From JAWXCM01 sp034408745 (GTDB taxonomy: Bacteria > Acidobacteriota > Terriglobia > Bryobacterales > Bryobacteraceae), in NCBI GenBank assembly GCA_034408745.1, contig JAWXCM010000401.1, forward strand, positions 1 through 64,000: a DNA stretch of 64,000 nt. The letters are read 5' to 3'. The translations under genes were made by a program, and so were the position numbers. Below are positions 1 to 8,784 of the stretch, piece by piece. The first letter of the stretch is position 1, and every line of letters starts with the position of its first letter. The notes below the pieces were generated by a model that saw nothing but the letters and a program-made list of their open reading frames with translations, was not told where the DNA came from and did not search any database.

Positions 1-1046
1 GATTTGTCGCGGCGTTCTCGGGGTCGACGGGCGAGGAGTTGTGGCGATTCAACACGGTGCCGAAGGCGGGTGAGCCGGGCGCGGATACGTGGGATAAGTT
101 CAACACGGACTGGGGCGGCGGCGGGACGTGGATGAACGGGACGTACGACCCGGAGCTGAACCTGGTGTACTGGCCGACGGGGAATCCGTGGCCTGACTAC
201 TACACAGGCGAACGGCGGGGCGACAACCTGTATACGTGCTCCGTGGTCGCGCTCGATGTTAATACGGGGAAATTACGGTGGTATTTCCAGTTTATGCCGG
301 GGGATTATCACGACTGGGATTCGCAGTCGATTCCGGTGCTGGTGGATGCCGACTGGAAAGGGAAGACCCGCAAGCTGCTGCTTCATCCGAATCGCAACGG
401 CTGGTTCTATGTGATCGACCGGGTGACGGGTGAGTTTCTGAATGCGACGCCGTTCGTCGACCGGATGAACTGGGCCAAAGGGATGGATGCGAAGGGCAGG
501 CCGATTGAGATTCCGGGGCTGGTGCCTAATGCCAATGGCGTGAAGATCTGCCCGTCGGTCCGGGGCGCCTCGAACTGGATGTCTCCGTCATGGAATCCGG
601 ATACGAAGCTGCTGTATGTGCCGACGCTGGAGCAGTGCGATGTGTACTCGACGTCGAGCCAGAAGGCGGAGTCGATGCTTGGCTTCTCGGGCGGCGGGGG
701 CGAGGGGATTCCCTCCGAGCCGGGGCAGTTTTATTTGCGGGCGATCGACTACCGGACCGGGAAGCGGGTTTGGGAGTATCCGATGCCGGGGCCAGGAACG
801 ATGTGGGCGGGGACTGTGTCGACCGCTGGTGGCGTGGTGTTTTTCGGCGACGATGACGGGAACCTGGTCGCTGTGGATGCGACTCAGGGGAAGCATCTGT
901 GGCACTACGCGATGGGTCAGAAACTAACTGCTTCTCCAGTTACTTTTGAAGCTGGTGGAAAGCAGTATGTGGCTATTTCGGCGGGCACGGAAATTTATGC
1001 GTTTGGCTTGTTTGAACCGGTGAAGCCGGTGCCGGTGATTCGGTAG
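1..1046 (+). CDS. PQQ-dependent dehydrogenase, quinoprotein (5' truncated by window)
   Basis: The reading frame is open from the first bases of the window (FVAAFSGSTGEELWRF...), so this is the C-terminal two thirds or so of a larger protein. It is a beta-propeller quinoprotein of the methanol/ethanol dehydrogenase superfamily. Visible hallmarks are the repeated blade motifs (VVALDVNTGKLRW, RAIDYRTGKRVWEY, LVAVDATQGKHLWHY) with their tryptophan-docking spacing, the segment GDYHDWDSQSIP, and the glycine-rich ending of the last blade (TASPVTFEAGGKQYVAI). Family members oxidise alcohols or sugars in the periplasm with PQQ. Bryobacter/Solibacter genomes carry many such proteins, and some lack clear cofactor ligands; the N-terminal ligand region is outside the window, so activity cannot be judged. 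It lies 15 bp upstream of the next gene, so the two are probably co-transcribed. Confidence 0.88.
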   Translation, partial: FVAAFSGSTGEELWRFNTVPKAGEPGADTWDKFNTDWGGGGTWMNGTYDPELNLVYWPTGNPWPDYYTGERRGDNLYTCSVVALDVNTGKLRWYFQFMPGDYHDWDSQSIPVLVDADWKGKTRKLLLHPNRNGWFYVIDRVTGEFLNATPFVDRMNWAKGMDAKGRPIEIPGLVPNANGVKICPSVRGASNWMSPSWNPDTKLLYVPTLEQCDVYSTSSQKAESMLGFSGGGGEGIPSEPGQFYLRAIDYRTGKRVWEYPMPGPGTMWAGTVSTAGGVVFFGDDDGNLVAVDATQGKHLWHYAMGQKLTASPVTFEAGGKQYVAISAGTEIYAFGLFEPVKPVPVIR

Positions 1047-1061
1047 TTCTAAGGGGTTGTC

Positions 1062-2942
1062 ATGAACAGACTGCTGCTTTGTAGTCTCCTGTTATCCGCT
1101 TCCCTGGTAAGTGCGGCGGACATGCCTGGCGTTGTCGTCAAGACACCCGTGAAACCGCCCCACTGGGCGCTGCTGGAGCGCGACTTACTCCACTACAGTT
1201 CGGTTGCGGCGAAGAAGTTCGCGGCGAAGTATGTGGACGAGCGGGGCTATCTGTTGCATACGCCTCGATGGGGCACGCTCGATGGTCCGGACGACGCGAT
1301 CGAGACGTTTTACAACTGGACGCTGCTGCATGCGCTGGGCGGCGATGACGAGTTGGTGGACCTGTACAAAAAGGCGTATGAAGGTCATTTGAAGCAGTAT
1401 GGCGAGCTTCGGACGAAGCTGACCACGCTGGCTTCGAATGGGGCTTACTACAAAGAGTTCATCACGCAATCGGACTGGTTCCACACGGGCGAGGGCATGC
1501 GCGGGTTCATGTATCTGGGTCTGTCCGATCCGAACAACGAGACGTACCGGACGCGCATGAAGCGGTTCGCCGGGTTGTACATGAACGAGGATCCAGAGGC
1601 GCTGAACTACGACTCTGAGAAGAAGATTATCAAGTCGATCTGGAACGGCAGCAAGGGGCCGATGCTGCGGAAGGCGACGGTGTACGACTGGGTCGGCGAC
1701 CCGGTTCCGGGCAGCTTCCATCTGCTGCACAATCCCGACCGGCGCGGGAAACTGCTCGACATGGATGCGAGTTATCAGAAAATGTTGTCGCATTGTACGG
1801 AATATCTGGACAGTGTCGGCGACAACTGGCTGAATATGGCCGCGTCCAATCTCCACGTGGCTGCGTTCGGGCTCACGGGTGAGAAGAAGTATCGCGACTG
1901 GGTGGTGGATTATCTGGGGGCGTGGAAGCAGCGGGCGGAGCAGTGCGGCGGGAATATACCGAGCAACGTGGGGCTGGATGGCAAGCCGGGCGGCGAGCAC
2001 AACGGGCAGTGGTGGAAGGGGACATACGGCTGGAATTTCACGATTTTCGACGGGGAGCTCGGACAGATTGCGCATCGGGGGTACCTGACGGCGGGGAGCT
2101 GGCCTGGGATGGCGAATGCGCTGCTGATGACCGGCGACCAGTCCTATGTCGGCGTGCTGCGCAGGCAAATGGACAACATTTATGCGGCTAAGAAGGTGGT
2201 GAACGGAAAAACTCTGTATCCGCAGATGTACGGCGATCCGAAGGGGTACTCAGGCACGGGCAAGCCGGAGTGGTATCACTTTACGGAGAACGCATTTCGC
2301 GACCGGCTGGGCGAGATCTACATGTGGTCAATGGACCGCAAGGATCTGGACCGGGTGAAGGGCGAGCCGTGGATCGAGTATCTTGAGGGGCGGGATGGCG
2401 AGTTTCCCGTGCGGTCGCTGGAAAAGGATTTGGAGTCGGTTCGACGCGACATGATGGCGGTGCATAACGACTCGACGACAGCCGATACGCGGCTCGCGGA
2501 CTATCTGCTGGACATCAGTCCGGCGGCTACGAATGCGCTGGTGAATCTGACGATGGGCGCTTATCTGCCTGGCGGGCGCATCTGGTCACTGCACTCGCGC
2601 TTCCGGTATTTCGATCTGGAGCGCAAGCGTGCGGGATTGCCGGAGGATGTCGCGGCGCTGGTGGAGAAGCTGTCGGCCGATTCGGCCACGGTGCAACTGG
2701 TGAACGTGAGCCCGGTGGAAGCGCGCACGGTGATCGTGCAGGGCGGGGCTTATGGAGAGCACACGTTTGACACGGTGCGGGTGGACGGTGCGGCGGCGGT
2801 CCCGGTTAACGGCCCGGTGCTTACCGTGCGGCTGGGTCCGGGCGCGGGCGCGCGGCTTCAGTTCGCAATGAAACGCTACGCTAACCCGCCGACAATGGCG
2901 TTCCCCTGGGATCGTGGCTGGTATGGCGTTGCAGGCAAATAA
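1062..2942 (+). CDS. Secreted protein of unknown function, probable alpha/alpha-barrel
   Basis: A 626-residue protein with a clear Sec signal peptide (MNRLLLCSLLLSASLVSAAD, cleavage after about residue 19). I do not recognise the family with confidence. Residues 30-430 are rich in Trp/Tyr/His helical segments (for example FYNWTLLHALGG, WFHTGEGMRGF, NGQWWKGTYGWNF), the look of an (alpha/alpha)6 toroid as in heparinase-type or glycosidase/lyase proteins. Residues 520-610 look like a beta-sandwich tail. It starts 15 bp after the quinoprotein stop and overlaps the following GNAT gene, so it probably sits in the same transcript and acts in the periplasm. A glycan-processing role is inference only. 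Confidence 0.8.
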   Translation: MNRLLLCSLLLSASLVSAADMPGVVVKTPVKPPHWALLERDLLHYSSVAAKKFAAKYVDERGYLLHTPRWGTLDGPDDAIETFYNWTLLHALGGDDELVDLYKKAYEGHLKQYGELRTKLTTLASNGAYYKEFITQSDWFHTGEGMRGFMYLGLSDPNNETYRTRMKRFAGLYMNEDPEALNYDSEKKIIKSIWNGSKGPMLRKATVYDWVGDPVPGSFHLLHNPDRRGKLLDMDASYQKMLSHCTEYLDSVGDNWLNMAASNLHVAAFGLTGEKKYRDWVVDYLGAWKQRAEQCGGNIPSNVGLDGKPGGEHNGQWWKGTYGWNFTIFDGELGQIAHRGYLTAGSWPGMANALLMTGDQSYVGVLRRQMDNIYAAKKVVNGKTLYPQMYGDPKGYSGTGKPEWYHFTENAFRDRLGEIYMWSMDRKDLDRVKGEPWIEYLEGRDGEFPVRSLEKDLESVRRDMMAVHNDSTTADTRLADYLLDISPAATNALVNLTMGAYLPGGRIWSLHSRFRYFDLERKRAGLPEDVAALVEKLSADSATVQLVNVSPVEARTVIVQGGAYGEHTFDTVRVDGAAAVPVNGPVLTVRLGPGAGARLQFAMKRYANPPTMAFPWDRGWYGVAGK

Positions 2943-3483
2943 GGATGCTGTTGGGGTAACGGAGCGGCTGATTTTGCGGAGGTGGCGGGATTCGGACCGC
3001 GCTCCGTTTGTGCGGCTGAACGCAGATCCCGAGGTGATGGAGTTCTTTCCTACGCTGCTTTCGGCGGATCAGACGGACTGGTTGCTGTCGCGGATCGCTG
3101 AGCAGGAGGTGCTGAACGGGTTCACTCTCTGGGCGGCGGAGCTGCGGGAATCGGGTGAGTTCATTGGGTTTGTTGGACTGGCGGTGCCGGGGTTCGAGGC
3201 TCACTTTACTCCGTGCGTGGAGATTGGATGGCGGCTGGCTGCGAAGCACTGGGGCCGTGGCCTGGCGACGGAAGGCGCCCGTGCGGCGCTTCAGCTGGGC
3301 TTCGATGCTTACGGGCTGAGTGAGATTGTTTCGATGGCGGTGGAGGGAAACGTCCGCTCGCGGCGTGTGATGGAGAAGCTGGGAATGACGAGAGATGCCG
3401 CGGACGATTTCGATCATCCGCGGCTGCCGGAGGGTCACCCGCTACGCTGGCACGTGCTGTACCGTACTACCAAATCAGCTTGA
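2923..3483 (+). CDS. GNAT family N-acetyltransferase (RimJ/RimL type)
   Basis: A 186-residue cytoplasmic acetyltransferase of the RimJ/RimL-like GNAT branch, which transfers acetyl from acetyl-CoA to an amine, often a protein N-terminus or a small molecule. Supporting features are the opening TERLILRRWRDSD, the beta-4 region VEIGWRLAAKHWGRG with the acetyl-CoA pyrophosphate-binding loop (W-GRGLATEG), and the C-terminal NVRSRRVMEKLGM motif typical of the family. The ATG at 2923 is preferred over the GTG at 2914 because MALQANKD directly precedes the conserved core; either start overlaps the 3' end of the secreted-protein gene. The 3' end overlaps the convergent receptor gene by 17 bp. The substrate cannot be predicted. 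Confidence 0.88.
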   Translation: MALQANKDAVGVTERLILRRWRDSDRAPFVRLNADPEVMEFFPTLLSADQTDWLLSRIAEQEVLNGFTLWAAELRESGEFIGFVGLAVPGFEAHFTPCVEIGWRLAAKHWGRGLATEGARAALQLGFDAYGLSEIVSMAVEGNVRSRRVMEKLGMTRDAADDFDHPRLPEGHPLRWHVLYRTTKSA

Positions 3484-6400
3484 CGGCGAGTTGGATTTGC
3501 CTCGGATAGTTGGACTGCGGCGCGCTGAGCGCGGCTTTCTCAATGGACCCGAATGTGACGCTTTCCGGATTGTTGTTGAAGTGCGACGAGACGACGAAGA
3601 ACGAGTTCATCAGATTAAACGCCTCGGCCCGGAACTGCACGCGAAGCCTCTCAGTGATGTGCGTTGTTTTATTGAGTGACGTGTCCACCATGAACGTGCT
3701 TTGCAGGCGGACTTTGGGCGAGCGGAACGGGGTGTAGCGCGGGTTGAAGCGCGGCACCACCAGCCAGGATGCCGACTTACATCCAAAATCGACCTCGCTG
3801 TACCGAAGCATGGTGACCGTATTGTTTTCGTTCCAGCGATTCACGCAGGGCTGGATGGCTTGCACGGTGGCTCCGCTCCAGTCCGCATCGATCTTCGATT
3901 CGGCGAGTTGAATCACGTTGCCGGGCAGATTCCACGGAATGCCGCTTTGCTGCGAAATGATGACGGAGTTGTCCCAGCCGCTGATGAGCCGGCTCTTCCA
4001 TCCGCTCAGGTTGCGGCCGAAAGATCGCCCGCGACCGAAGGGGAGCTGACTGACGGCGCTGACGACGAAGCGGTGCGGACGGTCGTAAGCGGTGAGGCCG
4101 CGCTGCATGACGCCGCGAAGAGGATCGAGCCAGTTGTTCTGTTCAATATTCTTCGACCACGTGTAATTCGCGTTAAAGGTGGTGTATTTGTTGCGGATAT
4201 TGAAAGAGGTCTGGAGCGAATTGTACCAGCTTTTGCCGTCGTTGCGCATGAGTTCCGTGATGGCCCCGAATTGCGGGAAGGGGCGGCTGAGCTGGTAACG
4301 GTTCAGGGTGCGCGAGAGGTACCAGGAGGTGTCGTTAAATGCCTCCACGTTGAAGAACGGATTGGTCAGGGCCTGATCGCAGACTGACGGATTGCCACCG
4401 AGCATGAAGTTGCAGGAATCGCGGAGGTCGGGGTCGTCCTCATTGAAGGTTCGCGAACTCTGCAGTTCGTTGCCGCGGCTGGCCGCGTAAGTGATCTCGA
4501 AACGCGACTTCGATGTGAACAGGTGCTGGATACCGAACGAATACTGGTCCGTGTGCGCGATCTTGAAGTTCGAGTTGACGAAATTGAAGCCCTGTCCGAT
4601 GTAGCTGAGCGGGCCGTTGGATGAGCCTTTCGGGACTCGGATGCCGTTGGGGAACGGGTTCGCGATTTTGTTCTCAACGCCGGTGCGGCCTTCGGTTCCG
4701 GAGTTGGCGTAGGGGGTGGACTGGGAGTAGCCGTTGGTCTGCAGATAGTCGTTATTGGGGTTGATGTAGTAGCGGCCCCAGCCGCCGCGCAGCACTGTCC
4801 TGCGCGCCACCGCCCAGGCGACGCCGATTCGCGGCTGGATCGCTTTGCCGTAAATATTGGCTGCGTTGCGCGAGACGCCATTCTGACCCGCGAAGAGCAT
4901 CGACCCGGTAAGTTCCGGGAAAGTGTCGAACTGCGACCGGTCAATCAGTTCATTTACCGGCGATTTCATATTGGGGTCGAAGCCGCGGTTCATGCGGTTG
5001 TAGCGCTCGGTGGGCGGGATGTTGAAGTCCATGCGGAGGCCGAGGTTCACCGAGACGGTTCGGGTGATTTTCCAGTCGTTCTGCACCCACGGGGCGTAGT
5101 AGGGGAAGAAGAAGATCGGGAACACCGCATAGTTCATGGAACCTGACGCCGGGGTGCCGAGCAGCCAGGAAGCGATGGAGTTACCGGAGAACTCATCGGC
5201 GCGCTGGAAGTCGCGCTGGGTGAAGCCGCGGTTGGCACCCAGAAGGAACACGTTGCCGGAATTCTGCGTGGAGTACTGAGACCAGCGCATGTCGAGCCCG
5301 GCCTTCCAGGTGCGCGGTCCGTTGATCCACGTGACGGTGGGATGCGCGGTGACGGTGTTGGTGACGTTGCGGCTGGGGTAGCGGCCGAGTGAGATGTACT
5401 CGGCGAACGTGTAGCGACCGAACCACGGACCGCCTGGGAGTTGGGAGACGAGGCTGGTGGGGAAGCCGAGGCTGGTCATGTCGAAGCCTCGGTTGGCGTC
5501 GCCGGAGGAGCCCTCAACGTAGCGGGCGAAAGAGGAGCGGAAGTTGAAGAGCAGGGTTGGTCTGAGGGTGGAGACCCAGTCGACGACATAGGCGTCGTTG
5601 ATGCGCTTCAGGGGGTGCTGGCCGTCCTGTCCTGGAGTAGTACGAATGCCGTTGGTGTTACGGTCCTCGGTACGGTCGTTCGAGGCGTGACGGAAGAACA
5701 TGCGGTGCTTGCTGCCGAGGTTCTGGTCGATTTTGACGACGAAGTTGTAGAAGGTGTCGCGCGCCGGATTATCGCCACCGGAGAGGAAGTAATTGCTTTG
5801 CGAATAACTGGCATTCGACGTGGTTACGTTGGGCTGCGGGAAATAGCCGATGAGTTTCTGCGCAATCGGGTTAATTCGGCTTTGCGGGATGATGTTGCTG
5901 GGGAAGGGAAGGCGGTCATATCGATTGGCCGGAATCGGGAACGTGGTGACGGGATCGTAGATGCTGACGGCGCGGCCGCGTGGGTCTGTCAGTTTGCTGA
6001 AGTCGCCGGTGCGCATCTCCATGGCCGGAACGCTGAGGACCAGAGGCTGGGGCGTGGCTTCATCGAAGCCTTCCCAGTTCATAAGGAAGAACGTTTTGCC
6101 CCGGCCGTTGTAGAGCTTCGGGATGATCACCGGGCCGTCGAGCTGGAAGCCATACTGGTCGAGCTTATGGCCGTCTTTGATGGCTCCACGCGCGTTGTTC
6201 TGGAATGAATTGGCGTCCCAGGAATTGCGGCGGGCAAATTCGTAGAGGGTACCGTGGAGGCGATTGGTGCCGCTCTTGAGAACCACATTGACGATGCCTC
6301 CGGCGGTCTTGCCGTACTGGGCGTCGTAGGAGTTGGTCTGGATTTTGAACTCCTGAACGGCGTCGACGGGCGGGACGTAGGCGATGTTATTTCCACCGGC

Positions 6401-7006
6401 CTGCGCGTTATTCGGCACGCCATCCATTAGAAATTCATTGGATCGGTTTTCGCCGCCGGAAATGCCCCAGTCGGCGATGGCGCCGTTGTCGAACGGGCGC
6501 ATATAAGCGAGCGACCCGTTGTAATTAACGCCGGGAACCAGCATGGAAAGCATGAATGGGTTACGGCCATTCAGAGGCATTTCTTTGATTACTGTCTCGT
6601 CGATCACGCCGCCGCGGTCGGCGCTGGCCGTTTCGAGCAGCGGCGTTTCGGCGGTTACGGTGACGGTTTGCGTCACGTCTCCCAGCTGCAGGCTGACGTT
6701 GAGTTCGGCGGACTGATTCACGCTGAGGGTAAGGCCTCTGCGGATGTATTTGCGAAAGCCGGGATGCTCGACGGCTACCTCATAATTGCCCGGTTTAATG
6801 AGGGCGAAGGTGAAATTGCCGGATGGGTCCGACGGGCTCCGGTAGTGCTCGGCAGTATCGGGATTCGATAGCACGACCTGCGCCTGGCCCACGGCGGCTC
6901 CGGCGGGGTCGGTGATGCGGCCAGTCAACGTGGCGCGAAATTCCTGGGCGGCTGCAGGGAATGCGGCGGCCAGGGAGAGCACTAAGACCAGAAATGTGGT
7001 GCGCAT
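3467..7006 (-). CDS. Oar-like TonB-dependent receptor with carboxypeptidase-regulatory domain
   Basis: An 1179-residue outer-membrane protein. The signal peptide (MRTTFLVLVLSLAAAFPAAAQ) is followed by a CarboxypepD_reg/Cna-B-like domain at about residues 24-110 (LTGRITDPAGAAVGQAQV, GNYEVAVEHPGFRKY). A TonB plug follows at about 125-240 (EMPLNGRNPFMLSMLVPGV, ENRSNEFLMDGVPNN, YGKTAGGIVNVVLKSGTN), then a long beta-barrel that ends in an aromatic residue (QLAVKLIW). This is the Oar-type architecture expanded in Acidobacteriota, usually linked to uptake of glycan fragments or other large ligands. It has no SusD partner nearby, which is normal for the type. It is monocistronic on the minus strand and convergent with the GNAT gene. 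The ligand is unknown. Confidence 0.93.
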   Translation of the reverse strand: MRTTFLVLVLSLAAAFPAAAQEFRATLTGRITDPAGAAVGQAQVVLSNPDTAEHYRSPSDPSGNFTFALIKPGNYEVAVEHPGFRKYIRRGLTLSVNQSAELNVSLQLGDVTQTVTVTAETPLLETASADRGGVIDETVIKEMPLNGRNPFMLSMLVPGVNYNGSLAYMRPFDNGAIADWGISGGENRSNEFLMDGVPNNAQAGGNNIAYVPPVDAVQEFKIQTNSYDAQYGKTAGGIVNVVLKSGTNRLHGTLYEFARRNSWDANSFQNNARGAIKDGHKLDQYGFQLDGPVIIPKLYNGRGKTFFLMNWEGFDEATPQPLVLSVPAMEMRTGDFSKLTDPRGRAVSIYDPVTTFPIPANRYDRLPFPSNIIPQSRINPIAQKLIGYFPQPNVTTSNASYSQSNYFLSGGDNPARDTFYNFVVKIDQNLGSKHRMFFRHASNDRTEDRNTNGIRTTPGQDGQHPLKRINDAYVVDWVSTLRPTLLFNFRSSFARYVEGSSGDANRGFDMTSLGFPTSLVSQLPGGPWFGRYTFAEYISLGRYPSRNVTNTVTAHPTVTWINGPRTWKAGLDMRWSQYSTQNSGNVFLLGANRGFTQRDFQRADEFSGNSIASWLLGTPASGSMNYAVFPIFFFPYYAPWVQNDWKITRTVSVNLGLRMDFNIPPTERYNRMNRGFDPNMKSPVNELIDRSQFDTFPELTGSMLFAGQNGVSRNAANIYGKAIQPRIGVAWAVARRTVLRGGWGRYYINPNNDYLQTNGYSQSTPYANSGTEGRTGVENKIANPFPNGIRVPKGSSNGPLSYIGQGFNFVNSNFKIAHTDQYSFGIQHLFTSKSRFEITYAASRGNELQSSRTFNEDDPDLRDSCNFMLGGNPSVCDQALTNPFFNVEAFNDTSWYLSRTLNRYQLSRPFPQFGAITELMRNDGKSWYNSLQTSFNIRNKYTTFNANYTWSKNIEQNNWLDPLRGVMQRGLTAYDRPHRFVVSAVSQLPFGRGRSFGRNLSGWKSRLISGWDNSVIISQQSGIPWNLPGNVIQLAESKIDADWSGATVQAIQPCVNRWNENNTVTMLRYSEVDFGCKSASWLVVPRFNPRYTPFRSPKVRLQSTFMVDTSLNKTTHITERLRVQFRAEAFNLMNSFFVVSSHFNNNPESVTFGSIEKAALSAPQSNYPRQIQLAVKLIW

Positions 7007-7070
7007 GGCGTTACTGGGGGGAAAGTATATCCCACTTCAGTCGCCGCGTTCTTACACGAATTGCCCTGTA

Positions 7071-8069
7071 TCACCGGGTGGTTTTCGAATGTGTGAGGGC
7101 TATTACGGCATAGCCAGTTGCCGCATCGCCGAGGAACTGAGTCATCATCGAGCCTTCCTTATAGATCTTGTTCATGGAAGGTGCGGGCCAGGCGCCTGTC
7201 TCGCGCTCCTGGTGGGCGCGCAGCCAGTCGAGTGCCTTTTTGAGGCGCTTGTCTTTGCTGCCGGTTTCGGTGAGGACCATTGCTGGCCAGGCTGTAGCGT
7301 AGTTGTGGCTGCCGGCTGGCTGCGGGGGCGCTGCTTTGTGTGCCGACCATGGGCCCATCGCCTCAAGTGTCCATCCTCCATCGGGCTGCCGGGCTTTCCA
7401 GAGCGCCTCGAGCAAAGCCTTGCGGTCGGGCGCGGACATAGCTTCGGGGAGCTTTGTCGAGGCCCACAGCGCAGTCAGCCGATTGTGGAGGGGCTGCATT
7501 GCGGCCTCACGGCGGAGATACGCGGTGAGTGCTTTAACGCGGGGGCGGATGTCGGGTCGAGCGCGGTACTCGGCTGGCATTTTCGCTACGGCCATGGCGG
7601 CTAAGGAGGCGCCGAAATAGGACGATTCGGGCATTTCATATGGGTCGAGGTCGAGGTTGAACCAGGGCCACGATCCGGCTTTGGGTCCGTCCTGGATTTG
7701 CAGCTTCCACATGCGGTCGAATGCCGGTTCGGTGGAGAGAAACAGGGCGGCCATTACGGATTCCACGCCGTTCTTCGGAGTGGGCTCCTGCATGGTGGCG
7801 ACGCGGGCGCGCAGTCCGTCGGTGAGTGCGGTTTCGTATGGTGTGGGTTGGCTGGACGGGTCGCGCAGGAGGGGCCGGGCGAGCAGGTACGTCATGCCGG
7901 TGTGGCAGGACATGCAGCTACCGCCGGCGGCCTTTGCGGTGGGCCACTCTGCCCAGGCCTTCTGCCGGGTGTCGAGATAGCGGGTTGCGGCTTCACGATC
8001 CCAGTCCGCCGCCGCGAGTGCGACCGTGATGAAGAGCAGAGACAAGAATACCCGGCGGCAAGGCGGCAT
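7071..8069 (-). CDS. Secreted CxxCH protein with squalene-cyclase-like repeats
   Basis: A 332-residue protein from the ATG at 8069 (a TTG six codons upstream is the alternative). The signal peptide is MPPCRRVFLSLLFITVALAA. A single heme-c attachment motif, SCMSCH, lies at residues 51-56. The remainder is alpha-helical with QW-like repeats (RQPDGGWTLEAMGPW; ALDWLRAHQERETGAWP) and a TAYLRR...TALWASTKLPEAM block, similar to prenyltransferase/squalene-hopene cyclase (alpha/alpha)6 barrels. It lacks an obvious DXDD cyclase acid, so it is unlikely to be a real hopene cyclase; a periplasmic monoheme redox or scaffold role is inferred. A second, shorter homologue-like protein with the same architecture lies at 41460-42407. 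Confidence 0.82.
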   Translation of the reverse strand: MPPCRRVFLSLLFITVALAAADWDREAATRYLDTRQKAWAEWPTAKAAGGSCMSCHTGMTYLLARPLLRDPSSQPTPYETALTDGLRARVATMQEPTPKNGVESVMAALFLSTEPAFDRMWKLQIQDGPKAGSWPWFNLDLDPYEMPESSYFGASLAAMAVAKMPAEYRARPDIRPRVKALTAYLRREAAMQPLHNRLTALWASTKLPEAMSAPDRKALLEALWKARQPDGGWTLEAMGPWSAHKAAPPQPAGSHNYATAWPAMVLTETGSKDKRLKKALDWLRAHQERETGAWPAPSMNKIYKEGSMMTQFLGDAATGYAVIALTHSKTTR

Positions 8070-8091
8070 ATTGACGTAGTCTAACAATTCG

Positions 8092-8784
8092 TCAACGCTG
8101 GCCGTAGTAGGCGTTGGCTCCGTGCTTGCGCAGGTAATGCTTGTTGAGCAGGCACTCGGAGACAGGCGCGGCTGTGGCGTTGAGCAGCATGGCTCGCCAC
8201 GCCATTTCGGCTACCTCTTCGAGGATGACGGCGGTGTGGGCGGCGTCGATGGCGGTCTTGCCCCAGGTGAAGGGCGCGTGTCCGTGGAGTAACGCGGCGG
8301 GCTGGGCGAGAGGGTCGATGCCTTCGAAGCGGCGGAGGATCGCGAGGCCTGTGTTGCGCTCATAGCCGGCTTCGATTTCTTCGTCGGTGAGGCGCGGGAC
8401 GAGAGGCACGGGGCCGTGGAAGTAGTCGGCATGCGTGGTGCCGAGGCAGGGGATTTCGAGGCCCGCCTGGGCCCACGATGTCGCGGCGCGGGAGTGCGTG
8501 TGGACGACGCCGCCGATCTGCGGGAAGCCCTTGTACAGTTCGAGGTGCGTGGGCAGGTCGGAGGACGGACGCTTGTCGCCTTCGACGGGTTGGCCGTCGA
8601 GGTCGACTATGACGAGGTCGGCGGCGGTCATCGACTCATAGGGCACGCCGCTGGGCTTAATGACGACGTGTCCGGTTTCCCGGTCGATACCGCTGGCGTT
8701 GCCGAAGGTGTAGAGGACCAGGCCTCGGCGCACCACTTCGAGGTTGGCTTCCAGCACGTGGCGGCGGAGTTCCTGGTGCAGCAT
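8092..8784 (-). CDS. araD: L-ribulose-5-phosphate 4-epimerase
   Basis: A 230-residue class II aldolase/adducin-fold enzyme that converts L-ribulose 5-phosphate to D-xylulose 5-phosphate, the last step of L-arabinose catabolism. Visible signatures: LYTFGNASGIDR (phosphate-binding loop), IKPSGVPYESM, the zinc-site HTH in VVHTHSRAATSWAQA, the glycine/aspartate loop THADYFHGPVP and the later LHGHAPFTWG histidines. The length matches the family. Its start codon overlaps the ribulokinase stop by one base (TGATG on the minus strand), which implies translational coupling. It is the last gene of the leftward arabinose operon. Confidence 0.95.
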   Translation of the reverse strand: MLHQELRRHVLEANLEVVRRGLVLYTFGNASGIDRETGHVVIKPSGVPYESMTAADLVIVDLDGQPVEGDKRPSSDLPTHLELYKGFPQIGGVVHTHSRAATSWAQAGLEIPCLGTTHADYFHGPVPLVPRLTDEEIEAGYERNTGLAILRRFEGIDPLAQPAALLHGHAPFTWGKTAIDAAHTAVILEEVAEMAWRAMLLNATAAPVSECLLNKHYLRKHGANAYYGQR

